A stretch of 64,000 nt of DNA from Hydractinia symbiolongicarpus. Taxonomy: Eukaryota > Cnidaria > Hydrozoa > Anthoathecata > Hydractiniidae. Location of the stretch: positions 24,960,501 to 25,024,500 of the forward strand of contig NC_079886.1 of assembly GCF_029227915.1 (NCBI RefSeq), read 5' to 3'. Below the pieces are notes generated by a model. The model was not told where the DNA came from, did no database searches, and saw nothing but the letters and a program-made list of their open reading frames with translations. Position 1 is the stretch's first letter, and every line of letters starts with the position of its first letter. A program made the translations under genes and the position numbers. This document shows positions 37,551 to 46,248 of this stretch, one piece after another.

Positions 37551-38831
37551 ATGGCGGATATTGATATTGATCCGTTTGGTGACCATGGTCAACCCGACGA
37601 GGGTACCGATGTCTCCACACCTCTGGTACCGAGGGAGCGCACGCGTGTGCAGATACACACACCTGATGAGGAGACATCATTCGGCGGAGAAACCTCTCTG
37701 CGCTCCAGAGTTACCAGTGAGCTGGTTAAATCGCTCTATGAGAAGCTACTAACTATATATCCAAACGAGAACCCGAGCGTGATACATACCGATCTGTTTG
37801 AGTCTCGTGGTCGTGAATTATACTACAAGGGTGATAACAGACCTCTGACAAATGGTGGATCTCTAAGGACCGTCGGCACCATTGCGGATATACTGGGCAA
37901 GAAAAGGCTGCGCGGTTTGGGGTTCGATATACCGAAAGGTAGTATAACCCCCCGACAGGCCGCTAGGCTAAACCAAATAGAAGAGAGACTACCGTCACCG
38001 GATAAAATAGAGAATGCGACCGATATAGAATTAGAAACCATGTCTGGAGATGTTGTGAACAGTGCGGAAGATTTAATTTCATTGGTCAAACAACAATCTG
38101 TAGACCATGAAGCAACCCAGACCGGTGATCTATTTGAATATCCTATGCGTGAATTGCTAGGATTGGATAGATCATTAAGAAACATAAGAGGAAGTCTTCA
38201 GGATGAAGTTGCAAAAAAGGTTCAGCTCGAACAGCATATTGACAGAGAAAAAAGCAAGTTGGAAGAGAAGGAAAACACACCAAATATGACCGAGGAACAA
38301 CAAAATGAAGCGAAAGAAAGGTTGAAAGGTTTGCAAAATGAGTTGAAAGGCCGGCAAGAGATTATCGATATTCTCAAAGGTAAACTTAACAGTCAAATAA
38401 AAAGCATCAGGGAGACGATTACCAAAGTACTTGACAAAGAAACTACATTGGGTGAAAAGATACGAACGCTATTCCGTGAGCAGGGTATCACCATCGTCAG
38501 TGTACTAACGGCATTTGGTATGGTTATCGGCCTTCTAGTTGAAACTTTGACACCAGGGGGTGGGGGGTCATCCACCCGTAATACAAAAAATCATGAAAAA
38601 ACCGAAGGTGGTGCGAGGGAATGGATAAAGAACAAGCTGAACGCGCTGGGATCTCTCCTGGGTAGATTAGCCAGTGCCGCGGCCGCATCACTACCTGGTA
38701 TAATTGGATCCATCGTATCGTGGATCCTAAATAGAGCAAAGGAGGCCGTTGGTTGGTTGAGTCAAAACCTTTGGGCTTTGATAGTTGGAATCGGAGGTCT
38801 GATATACACCTACATGGTGACAAAGCGTTAG
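37551..38831 (+). CDS. Coiled-coil protein with C-terminal hydrophobic segments (B)
   Basis: 426 residues from the ATG at 37551. The open frame extends 80 codons upstream to 37311, but that part is antisense to the neighbouring gene, and the 37551 start matches A. Residues 1-45 and about 170-426 are nearly identical to A. Residues about 47-168 are strongly diverged with the same general pattern (HTDLFE, ELYY, LGFDIPKG, RQAA). Coiled coil about 207-307, hydrophobic segments near 313-333, 365-394 and 407-422. Function unknown. Confidence 0.85.
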   Translation: MADIDIDPFGDHGQPDEGTDVSTPLVPRERTRVQIHTPDEETSFGGETSLRSRVTSELVKSLYEKLLTIYPNENPSVIHTDLFESRGRELYYKGDNRPLTNGGSLRTVGTIADILGKKRLRGLGFDIPKGSITPRQAARLNQIEERLPSPDKIENATDIELETMSGDVVNSAEDLISLVKQQSVDHEATQTGDLFEYPMRELLGLDRSLRNIRGSLQDEVAKKVQLEQHIDREKSKLEEKENTPNMTEEQQNEAKERLKGLQNELKGRQEIIDILKGKLNSQIKSIRETITKVLDKETTLGEKIRTLFREQGITIVSVLTAFGMVIGLLVETLTPGGGGSSTRNTKNHEKTEGGAREWIKNKLNALGSLLGRLASAAAASLPGIIGSIVSWILNRAKEAVGWLSQNLWALIVGIGGLIYTYMVTKR

Positions 38832-38843
38832 CTATTCCGAATA

Positions 38844-38868
38844 TATGTTACATGACACATGTAACATA
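38844..38868. terminator. Hairpin between convergent genes (B)
   Basis: TATGTTACAT (38844-38853) and ATGTAACATA (38859-38868) with loop GACAC. In A the loop is GTGTC, its reverse complement, as if the hairpin had inverted. Confidence 0.6.
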
Positions 38869-38885
38869 ATACCCGCGGTATCGTA

Positions 38886-39311
38886 CTATTTTTCAAAATA
38901 CCACACGGCGCCCCCGACACCAATCATGCTTAGCGCGATAAATGCCAATTCCCGTTCATGCTGGCCGTTGCTGGGTGTATAAAAGTCGCTCAATACGGGT
39001 TTGCGCGGAATATCTGTGAGAGGTGATCCTCCAAATACTTTTTTATATTCCCGCATCGCGTCATCCAGCTCCGTGAATTTACCCTCGGCCTTCTTCTCAA
39101 GTCTGAGCTGCTTATTGATAAAGTCAACCCTCTCCTGTCTTTTACGTTGCCATATAACCTGAGCCTTCTGCAGTTGTTCTATGGCTAGATCATGCCGCTT
39201 CCGTTCCTTATCTATCCTATCCTTTGATAAACTTGAAAATAGGTAGCTTGATCCGGTGAAGGCCAAAGCGTTCGCGAAGGCACCTCCCAACATCATTGCA
39301 ATTGAAGCCAT
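38886..39311 (-). CDS. Small membrane/coiled-coil Polinton protein (B)
   Basis: 141 residues, only two or three changes from A. Hydrophobic N-terminus (about 3-28), charged helix, SDFYTPSNGQ segment and C-terminal hydrophobic helix. The start follows TTATATAAAC. Function unknown. Confidence 0.8.
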   Translation of the reverse strand: MASIAMMLGGAFANALAFTGSSYLFSSLSKDRIDKERKRHDLAIEQLQKAQVIWQRKRQERVDFINKQLRLEKKAEGKFTELDDAMREYKKVFGGSPLTDIPRKPVLSDFYTPSNGQHERELAFIALSMIGVGGAVWYFEK

Positions 39312-39341
39312 GTTTATATAATCCGGTATAATATAGTGGCG

Positions 39342-39485
39342 TTATTTTAATACGATAGCCTCGGAGTCTATGACATCAGAGTCGTCTATGACCTCGGTAT
39401 CGATGTATTCCACCTTGGGTAAAATCCTCTCAACTTTCTTGCGCTGGCATAAAACCCAGACCAACCATTCCAGTATTCGCAACAT
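39342..39485 (-). CDS. Conserved 47-residue small protein (B)
   Basis: Counterpart of the 43-residue frame in A. The first 27 residues are the same; the acidic tail has a partly repeated VIDDSDVIDSEA segment giving four extra codons. Its ATG overlaps the stop of the upstream 75-residue gene by one base. The frame is preserved although the DNA changed length, which argues for coding. Confidence 0.7.
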   Translation of the reverse strand: MLRILEWLVWVLCQRKKVERILPKVEYIDTEVIDDSDVIDSEAIVLK

Positions 39486-39712
39486 TATATATTTATAGTT
39501 TCTGGTATAATTTTTTGCTTAACTAGATATTCTCTTGTCATTTCACTTGCGGCGACTATGGCTACAAGCTTTCCTGTATCTTCCAGGTCAAACTTCTGAA
39601 TTGAGGGTGGTGTCATTTTTAATACCCTTTTCCCGAGCATTGAATAGCCTACAGCGAAAACGCATACGACCGATGCTTTATAAATATCGTTGACTATACT
39701 TTTCTTATCCAT
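39485..39712 (-). CDS. 75-residue Polinton membrane protein (B)
   Basis: One substitution (K to R) from A. It has two short hydrophobic helices and a REYLVKQKIIPETINI tail. Overlaps the 47-residue frame by one base. Function unknown. Confidence 0.78.
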   Translation of the reverse strand: MDKKSIVNDIYKASVVCVFAVGYSMLGKRVLKMTPPSIQKFDLEDTGKLVAIVAASEMTREYLVKQKIIPETINI

Positions 39713-39731
39713 GTTTATATACTTCTAGATT

Positions 39732-39749
39732 ATAATATCGCGATATTAT
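39732..39749. terminator. Perfect 18-bp palindrome ATAATATCGCGATATTAT (B)
   Basis: Same sequence and place as 10283-10300 in A, 5 bp past the stop at 39754. Confidence 0.5.
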
Positions 39750-39753
39750 CCCT

Positions 39754-40158
39754 TTATTCCATTTCAAGTTTACTCCTGGTTTTTCTAGTGTCCGATGGAG
39801 CTCTCGGTGGGGGGTCCTTCACCTTACTCTGTGAGGTGTTGTTCCTCATCACCACCAACGCTCCGATTATTAGCATCACAATCACACCGCCGCCCATTAT
39901 TGCGTAGTTGTTAACCCCACCCTTGGGAACATCTGTCACGGAATCCTCAATTACAATATCCTTAGGATCCTCCAACAGTGTCTGAGGTGTCGACCGCGTT
40001 GGTGTCGATTCCGTCTTCGCCTGCGTCTCTGCCTGCGCCATGAGCAGTCTTTTATAGTCTTCCCTCTGTTTGCGGTTGAATTCGGCCACCCTCTTACCAG
40101 CCTCAACCTTTTTAGGGTTCTTCGTTGTCACCTGAATAGGAGTCTGTTCCTCTGACAT
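39754..40158 (-). CDS. Single-pass membrane protein, basic N-terminus (B)
   Basis: 134 residues. The first 20 or so are as in A (PKKVEAGKRVAEFNRKQRE). The Q/T-rich middle and the region after the membrane helix differ clearly in sequence and length. Transmembrane helix about 83-105. Overlaps the upstream gene by 47 nt. Likely a virion membrane-associated protein, by context. Confidence 0.75.
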   Translation of the reverse strand: MSEEQTPIQVTTKNPKKVEAGKRVAEFNRKQREDYKRLLMAQAETQAKTESTPTRSTPQTLLEDPKDIVIEDSVTDVPKGGVNNYAIMGGGVIVMLIIGALVVMRNNTSQSKVKDPPPRAPSDTRKTRSKLEME

Positions 40159-40741
40159 CTTTATTATCTATATCTATATTATTATTTGCGTTTAAATTTC
40201 TTCCAGCGATATAATGCCTACCTGTAATTAGACCCACACTGATTGGTGATAGTAGTGATCCGAACTTATAATATAAATCACATGTGAACCTTTGGAGTGC
40301 CGAGTTTAGGAATGGATCATTCTCCAGGTCATCACTCAGAGCTTTTTGATTTTTTATACCCAGGGCTGTACAGGCGCCCATGGAGTACATGTGGATTATT
40401 GACTGTCCTAAAGACTTAACCATTTGACCGGATAGTTTAGCCTCGTATATGGTGAACAGTTTATCCACCTCATCATTCTTGAGCTTCTGTATCTCCACCT
40501 CCGTATACATCTTACCAAGATATAACTTGCTAATCCCGGTCAGCACGCACTCGAGCAATTTCTGTCTCTTCCCATCATCCCGTTCATCCCGTTCATCGAT
40601 AAAAATTAGGTTGTCAATTGCCGTTTCAGCCATTTTCAATAGCCATAGGTATTTATTAATACAAAAAAGACAGAAACTAACCAATACCAGCAATAGCACT
40701 ACAGCTATCACCAGTAATATGAAATTTATATATTCTATCAT
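40112..40741 (-). CDS. Membrane-anchored protein, 209 residues (B)
   Basis: The start is set at the MIEYINF methionine (40741) to match A; an in-frame ATG at 40795 would lie within the ATPase 3' hairpin. N-terminal transmembrane helix and conserved AKLSGQMVKSLGQSIIHMYS and GLITGRHYIAGR segments. It has a few extra residues after GIKNQ relative to A. Function unknown. Confidence 0.75.
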   Translation of the reverse strand: MIEYINFILLVIAVVLLLVLVSFCLFCINKYLWLLKMAETAIDNLIFIDERDERDDGKRQKLLECVLTGISKLYLGKMYTEVEIQKLKNDEVDKLFTIYEAKLSGQMVKSLGQSIIHMYSMGACTALGIKNQKALSDDLENDPFLNSALQRFTCDLYYKFGSLLSPISVGLITGRHYIAGRNLNANNNIDIDNKDVRGTDSYSGDNEEP

Positions 40742-40771
40742 TATAGGATAGTACTGTAGTTTTCCTATAGA

Positions 40772-40796
40772 TTTGTTACAAGGGTCTTGTAACAAA
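40772..40796 (-). terminator. 3' hairpin of the packaging ATPase gene (B)
   Basis: Arms TTTGTTACAAG (40772-40782) and CTTGTAACAAA (40786-40796) with a 3-nt loop, 12 nt past the stop at 40808. Confidence 0.6.
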
Positions 40797-40807
40797 AAAC
40801 GTCCAAT

Positions 40808-41431
40808 CTAGCAAATCACGTGAGTTCTTGGATGTTCCATCCTCATGACTAAATGTGTATATTTGCCATCTTTCAGCCTTTCCTTAACCTTCTGGATCTC
40901 CGATGATTCAATGACATCATTCTCTTCGTGGATGGTTGCGAGATCATGTCTGTCCTTTGGATACCACACATATAACATTTTTGCCTGCCTTCGTAAGTTC
41001 TTCGGTATCGCGGTGTATGATTGTGTGAGTAGCCACATGGTGTGGTTTCGATGCCGACCGCTGATGGCCAGCTCCAGAAGCGGTTGCCTCTTTTTGTCCA
41101 GTTTCTCATCCGCGATGATGTCGTCGATCAGGAATAATGTTTTGTATCCCGCACAGAAATCCGTCATCTTTTGAATCCATTCGTACAACATGCCCATGGG
41201 CTCAATTAGAATCACATATCTATCCCTCCAGAACCATTTTCGACACATATATGTCTTGTTCCATCTTAATGTTGGACATATAATCACAATGAAATCAAAG
41301 TGATCAAAGTATTCACTCTCTAGTAATGTTACAACGCGTCTGGATTTTCCGCAGCCCGTGGGACCGACGAATAGTGCCGTGTGGGGATCTTTCATGTAGT
41401 CCATCTTAATATAGTACAGCCATAATTTCAC
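40808..41431 (-). CDS. A32-like genome-packaging ATPase (B)
   Basis: 207 residues with Walker A GPTGCGKS (23-30), Walker B LFLIDDI (99-105) and LLTQSY (134-139). It is near-identical to A, with one residue fewer near the IESSEIQ segment. The start overlaps the capsid gene by 26 nt. It is part of the capsid block and expected at a portal-like packaging site. Confidence 0.92.
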   Translation of the reverse strand: MKLWLYYIKMDYMKDPHTALFVGPTGCGKSRRVVTLLESEYFDHFDFIVIICPTLRWNKTYMCRKWFWRDRYVILIEPMGMLYEWIQKMTDFCAGYKTLFLIDDIIADEKLDKKRQPLLELAISGRHRNHTMWLLTQSYTAIPKNLRRQAKMLYVWYPKDRHDLATIHEENDVIESSEIQKVKERLKDGKYTHLVMRMEHPRTHVIC

Positions 41432-42725
41432 CGTTTTGAATATTTAATTGAGCATCCATGATTAGATATATGTAGGCGTTTAAGGATCCCGCGGTTTCGG
41501 CCGTCTTTTCAACTTGCAGTGTGATGCCCTCGCTCGCATTTTCAATCCGTCGGCCGGTCCCGTGCAGTGAGTTTTCATCTATGGTTCTGAAGTCCAGCCA
41601 TAGGGCATATTTCGTGGTTAGGTAGTCTGCGACCTTCACATCATGTAGTTGCAGATGTTTTTGTATTTCACCGGCGTTGCCATCCCTTTGCTTACCCTCT
41701 GCAAAATACTTGCATATTTCACCATAATGCTCAAACGGTTGCATCCACTGAGCGAAAAGTTGGTTGGGCTTACCCTCAACTATGGCGGATACCTTTTTGA
41801 TCTTGGGATTGTAGAACTTACCGGTATCTCGTTTGTAAGCTTTCTCTTCCTCAAACAGAACCAATATACCCTTCAGTGACTTGCACGGTGTATTGAATGA
41901 CCAATTCCACGTTGTGTCCGACTTATCCACCCTAATTTGTCTATGTCTCAGAAATCTGTCGTAAAGTACGGCCATGTTTTGGTATTCATTTGAGATGAAT
42001 CTGGCGAGTGTGGGTTGTGTCACAATCTCATATTCGAGAGATATGTTGGAGATTTTGTATTTAGCATCCGGCGCGGGTGCCGATGTGGCACCGGAAGGTT
42101 TGGTTGGTGTTGATAATACTACCCTGTCATAATTATTGAATGTTATCTCATAACACAGCCTATTACCTAATCCGGCCTGATAATAAGGAATCGTGCTATC
42201 CAACATTTCAAAATCTAGTGGTATGGTGAACTTGTTTTTGTATGCATCATAGATTGCTTTGTCCGCTACCTCCGATGCGTCTTTATCCGCGGCTCCAACT
42301 CTCAGTTTCATGCAATTTTCCGTGCACCCTTCATCAAAGATGATACCTTGTCTTATTGCATTTCTTTTTTCGGACTTGGTTAGCCATAAATCTCTGTAGC
42401 ACCCGAAAAGATCAAAGTCATCAATGCTCAGAATCTCGGTACCCTCGAACTTGATAGCTAGCTTTTTAACAATTGCCCTCCCTATGTTAGAGACCAATGT
42501 TCTCTTCGTGTCGACTTTTGACTCGAGTTCAACGTCGAAACTTATTTTCGAAGTACCAGGAACAATGACATCATCGTTACCTAAATTAGGGAACCTAATC
42601 AGGAGTAACTGGTTCTGATCAATCTCACTTGGGTTGTGAGTGACAATTACTTTTTGATGCGTTCCTTTTACGCCATGTGCGGTTCTAAGTGAACGCTCTG
42701 GGTTTAACGTTTTCCCGTATTCCAT
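41406..42725 (-). CDS. Major capsid protein, double jelly-roll type (B)
   Basis: 439 residues, the same length as A, with about fifteen substitutions and no gaps. Same family blocks as in A (DDFDLFGCYRDLWL, DTTWNWSFNTPCKSLKG, SLNAYIYLIMDAQLN). Strong conservation against the variable penton-like neighbour suggests purifying selection on the capsid shell. Confidence 0.85.
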   Translation of the reverse strand: MEYGKTLNPERSLRTAHGVKGTHQKVIVTHNPSEIDQNQLLLIRFPNLGNDDVIVPGTSKISFDVELESKVDTKRTLVSNIGRAIVKKLAIKFEGTEILSIDDFDLFGCYRDLWLTKSEKRNAIRQGIIFDEGCTENCMKLRVGAADKDASEVADKAIYDAYKNKFTIPLDFEMLDSTIPYYQAGLGNRLCYEITFNNYDRVVLSTPTKPSGATSAPAPDAKYKISNISLEYEIVTQPTLARFISNEYQNMAVLYDRFLRHRQIRVDKSDTTWNWSFNTPCKSLKGILVLFEEEKAYKRDTGKFYNPKIKKVSAIVEGKPNQLFAQWMQPFEHYGEICKYFAEGKQRDGNAGEIQKHLQLHDVKVADYLTTKYALWLDFRTIDENSLHGTGRRIENASEGITLQVEKTAETAGSLNAYIYLIMDAQLNIQNGEIMAVLY

Positions 42726-42766
42726 GCTATTCCATATTACTTTTATTTTATTTTACTTTAATTCGG

Positions 42767-43363
42767 TTAATGTCGGCTATATGTATTCGCCGCGTCCCTT
42801 ATGTGCAGTGTAACTGTTTTCGGCGGACCACCAAACAGCGGCGTACCTTTTACTCCCAATACCTTACCATCTTGACCCGTGACTCCTATGGTGAGTGATT
42901 GAAGCAAACCGTTCTTTAGTTTCTTATATTGCGGGTTTTTAGGTTCAACATGCGTAAAACCATTACCATGCTCAGATATATGGTGTGTCATCAGCGTGCT
43001 GCTGTATTCACCATCTTCAAGATTTGATGAATTATCCAATTCATCAAGGTGAAAATGTAGTTCCGTTACGCCCTCTATATTATTATATTTCTTCAAATCA
43101 GGGTTTCTGACCAGTGGTGTTGATTTCACATCACCCCCTACGAGTGAATCCAACTCCCTCCCGGTGTAGTACTTACCCTTGGGTAAATGCAGTGTACCGA
43201 TTGCATTGGTTAAGAGTACACTTATTGGAGCTATTACTTGATAAATGATATTGTCCGAAAACGCCTCCACGATCGCAACCTCCTTCGTGCCATGCGAGTT
43301 GTCGATCGGACGGTGCAGATAGATTTTCTTCTCGCTATTTACGTCCTTTATTGTGATATACAT
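42767..43363 (-). CDS. Penton-like minor capsid protein (B)
   Basis: 198 residues, 11 longer than A. The start (MYITIKDVNSEKKIYL), the LHFHLDELDNS region and the TVTLHIRD end are shared. The region about 40-95 and the loop before the last strand (GVKGTPLFGGPPK) differ. It is probably the vertex protein with variable loops. First gene of the minus-strand capsid block. Confidence 0.8.
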   Translation of the reverse strand: MYITIKDVNSEKKIYLHRPIDNSHGTKEVAIVEAFSDNIIYQVIAPISVLLTNAIGTLHLPKGKYYTGRELDSLVGGDVKSTPLVRNPDLKKYNNIEGVTELHFHLDELDNSSNLEDGEYSSTLMTHHISEHGNGFTHVEPKNPQYKKLKNGLLQSLTIGVTGQDGKVLGVKGTPLFGGPPKTVTLHIRDAANTYSRH

Positions 43364-43401
43364 TATTATATTAGAGATTGTGAATATATTTAAATCAAAG
43401 A
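43364..43401. promoter_or_regulatory. Compact divergent promoter of capsid block (B)
   Basis: 38 bp, one or two changes from 13977-14014. TATTATATTAG and AATATATTTAAATCAAAG boxes face the two starts. Confidence 0.5.
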
Positions 43402-44571
43402 ATGGATGATATTTTCAGATATAATCCGAATGCGGCATATAAGCCAAATGGAGGGCGGGATCTTCAAATATTGGGCGCTAGGGATCTGTACAAACAGGCC
43501 ATTATTGTGTCTGAAAGTGGCTCTTTCCCCGCTTCCTTTCCTAATATTTTTACCAATTATGAACTTAGTCATAACGCGCAACGTATGAGAATTTGGAATG
43601 AGCAACCTTTTAGATTATGGCAAACCCAGCTAAATTTCGCCACTTGGTGCGCTTCAAGTGCCTGTGGGGTAAGTTCGGAACACCTGAAGGATGGTAGATC
43701 TATGGTCAGGTCAATATATCGTTTTCATGTGTATTATGACATTAGGCGAATCATTAAGCGCCTACAGACACCTCTACCCTTTGAGGATAGCTTCAATCGA
43801 TACGACAATCCCTATTCAAATGAGGAATTTCTAAAAATCTGTGGTGAGTATGATGTTGATTCCAACCCCATGAAATACAGAGGTCAGTACTTTTTCACTT
43901 CATATCAAAAAAGACGTAAAGACTATCCAACTCCCGGGTTGAGTTATTTCACTAACGACTCCATGACGCGGTGGATTGTGGAAAAATCCGATGGATTTAC
44001 AAAAACGGGCCTTGTGAAGATCTCAAGCAGTGTTAGGGCCTATGCCTATCTTGTTCTTAGTTCTCAAGCCTCGGCACGCTCATCCATCCTCGGTAATGAT
44101 TCAAGTGCTCTGACCGCTCAAAGAGTTTTTATGAATAACCTTGAGGATATTGTTAACCGTAGGGTTGATATTCAGGAGGACATTAAACGTTATCAGGATA
44201 CTTTAAACTACGCTTCAAGTAAGGTTGATTATTCGGTTGGACAAGGTATTTATATGTTACCTAGTGACATGAATCTCAGAATTAAGACCGGTGTGGTGGG
44301 TTACAACAACAAGATTTTGATATCGGGTGAGGATCTTACCATCGGTATTAATCGAAAGGTCAATGTTACCGAATCACATAAGATAACTAAAAAGAAGCCT
44401 GTAACACCCGATCATCCTGATAAACACATCACCGTACACCACGTGGATACTACAGATAAACACATTACTGCACCTTACCACAAAGATACTCCTCCTACAC
44501 ACGAAGATGAGAAGATCGCTCTTGTGATTGTTATGACAACAGTTTATTTCATATGGTATTTGTTTAGATAA
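43402..44571 (+). CDS. Tail-anchored structural-type Polinton protein, intact (B)
   Basis: 389 residues. Blocks conserved in animal Polintons as I recall them: SFPASFPNIF (41-50), NAQRMRIWNEQPFRLWQTQL (about 58-77), SVRAYAYLVLSSQASARS and VDIQEDIKRYQDTLNYASSK (about 256-275). A histidine/aspartate/threonine-rich linker (about 330-367) precedes a C-terminal transmembrane helix (about 370-388). It has no signal peptide, so it is likely tail-anchored. Function unknown; position beside the capsid block suggests a virion role. Confidence 0.85.
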   Translation: MDDIFRYNPNAAYKPNGGRDLQILGARDLYKQAIIVSESGSFPASFPNIFTNYELSHNAQRMRIWNEQPFRLWQTQLNFATWCASSACGVSSEHLKDGRSMVRSIYRFHVYYDIRRIIKRLQTPLPFEDSFNRYDNPYSNEEFLKICGEYDVDSNPMKYRGQYFFTSYQKRRKDYPTPGLSYFTNDSMTRWIVEKSDGFTKTGLVKISSSVRAYAYLVLSSQASARSSILGNDSSALTAQRVFMNNLEDIVNRRVDIQEDIKRYQDTLNYASSKVDYSVGQGIYMLPSDMNLRIKTGVVGYNNKILISGEDLTIGINRKVNVTESHKITKKKPVTPDHPDKHITVHHVDTTDKHITAPYHKDTPPTHEDEKIALVIVMTTVYFIWYLFR

Positions 44572-44632
44572 AGAATGACGTCAATTAAATGTCAATCAAG
44601 CCAGAATAACAATAGAGAAACAATGCATTCCA

Positions 44633-44707
44633 TACATACCAAATATCCTTAGCAACGGCTACTTTCGTTTTAACTTTTTTCTTATGTAAACAACTTTCTG
44701 GTATGTA
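44633..44707 (+). terminator. Wide inverted repeat after the tail-anchored protein gene (B)
   Basis: TACATACCA (44633-44641) and TGGTATGTA (44699-44707). Same place as in A. A short ATGTAAAAT tandem repeat follows (44703-44730). Confidence 0.35.
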
Positions 44708-44738
44708 AAATATGTAAAATATGTAAAATCCTATTGTT

Positions 44739-45069
44739 ATAAGCGTATAATTATGGAAGATGGTATTACCACACTGGCTAGAGGACATTATAGGCACATA
44801 ACACTATAAATTATAAGGCACGACAGATGAGGGTGGGTAGGGACCCATGGGACGGGGAGGGGGCCCGGGGGACACGGCTGGGGAGGGGGGTTTTGGACAG
44901 ATATCGTTGATTTAATGGATCATGCCCGCTTATTTGACGTAAAGTGGTAAAGTGCACATGGATTTTATCGACTCTTCTATCGTTGATTTGATGTGGATGA
45001 TCTATAATTTGACGTGGAATGGTAAAGTGCTAACGGGGTCTGTCCTAACATCCGCCTTTTCCTATCTCT
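44739..45069 (-). repeat. Right TIR of element B, extended into polymerase sequence
   Basis: Inverted copy of 29489-29830. Its inner 51 bp or so (44739-44789) repeat the 3' end of the polB frame in inverse orientation with one visible mismatch. The G-rich tract is on the plus strand at about 44829-44895. Confidence 0.92.
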
Positions 45070-45074
45070 TCAAG

Positions 45075-46248
45075 TATTACTTACTTTTAAGCAATGAATT
45101 TATTGTCTCTTGCAGAGGCAGGATGAAGGTTTGGTTTGAGACAACAACCTGGCACACGTGACCAAAATACCTCTTTCCAGCATTTCCAATCCTTTCAATA
45201 TCTGAAAGGGTTTCCAAATTCAAAACTTCTTCATTTAACGTAGGTAGCATACAATTGCTTTGATATTCTAGACATTCAAAGTGCTCCCTGCAATTGGAAC
45301 TGACCCAAGTAAATGCCCGTGGTCGTTTTAGGCGTTTAAACTTAAAAACCCAAGGACGTTTTAGGCGTTTTTTCTTCCCATTCCAGAATTTCATTCATTG
45401 GTACTTGAAAAACCGCGGACGTTTTAGGCGTTTTTTCTTCCATGTGTGATTTTCATTCATTCGGAACTTTAAAACCCGCGGACGTTTTAGGCGAATCGAC
45501 ATTTTGCCTAAGATCGCCCCGGGTTTGCTTATTTGAGTAAAATATCAAAAATCGATAAACTGCCGCGTTGTCATGAAGTCGAAATCGGCGGATGATAAAA
45601 GTATTATTTAGCTTTTTTATAGATTATTCTACCTACAGATTTTTTTTTCTAGTTTACAAAATTAGGCTTAGGCAAATGCCTAGGCTGCCTAACCCTAGAT
45701 CCGCCCCTGTAACCCCCGCTGAGAAAACACAGTTTTTTAGAGTCGAAAGATTAAGAATGTAAAATGATATAAAAAAAATGAACTTTCTTCGACACAAGAA
45801 ATATAATTTACTTATATGTTCTCTTTTTAAAGTTACAATCCGTTTTGGAGTTGGAGATGGTTTTGTCATTACTGTCGTACCGTCAATATTTGTTTAGTTT
45901 CATGCTTTATGCTCAAATATTTTGGTATGGCTCTAGGTTTTAGCTCTTTTCTACGTTTCTCATACTGTGGCGTTAACTGAAACTTCAAACCCCTCAAACC
46001 CCAAATTAAGTCTTTCATCTAACTATCTCACTAATGGGGCGTGTAAGAGTATAAAACAGTATTCATTTCAGTCGTTACTCTTTTTCTACTTTCTGATAAT
46101 CTAACAGCTACAAATTTCGTAATGTGTGACGCAAAGAAGGCCATATAGAAAGAAAAGAGAAGCTCCCAAAGCCTGATCGGTTACTAAAAATTGCTGAAAC
46201 GTCTTGTAATATTTTTCGTGCAAGGACAGAGTTCCTGAATCTTTGAAA
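45075..46248. other. Host DNA with GGACGTTTTAGGCG tandem repeat
   Basis: About three units of roughly 75 bp (about 45316-45495) contain CGCGGACGTTTTAGGCG and CATTCATT. No gene recognised in the rest. Confidence 0.55.

Larger units (their letters stand above)
29489..45069. mobile_element. Maverick/Polinton element B, full length, apparently intact
   Basis: A 15.6-kb element with the same termini as A (AGAGATAGG ... CCTATCTCT). TCAAG stands directly outside both ends (29484-29488 and 45070-45074), a 5-bp target duplication different from that of A, so the insertions were independent. All the core genes (PolB, integrase, ATPase, capsid, penton-like) and the accessory genes are open. It lacks the RING gene and the 111-residue gene of A. 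It is the better candidate for an active, virus-producing copy. Confidence 0.95.

Noticed and set aside
40742-40795. 18-codon N-terminal extension of the 209-residue membrane protein in B
   Set aside because: It overlaps the ATPase 3' hairpin and is not present in A. The MIEYINF start fits a membrane anchor.
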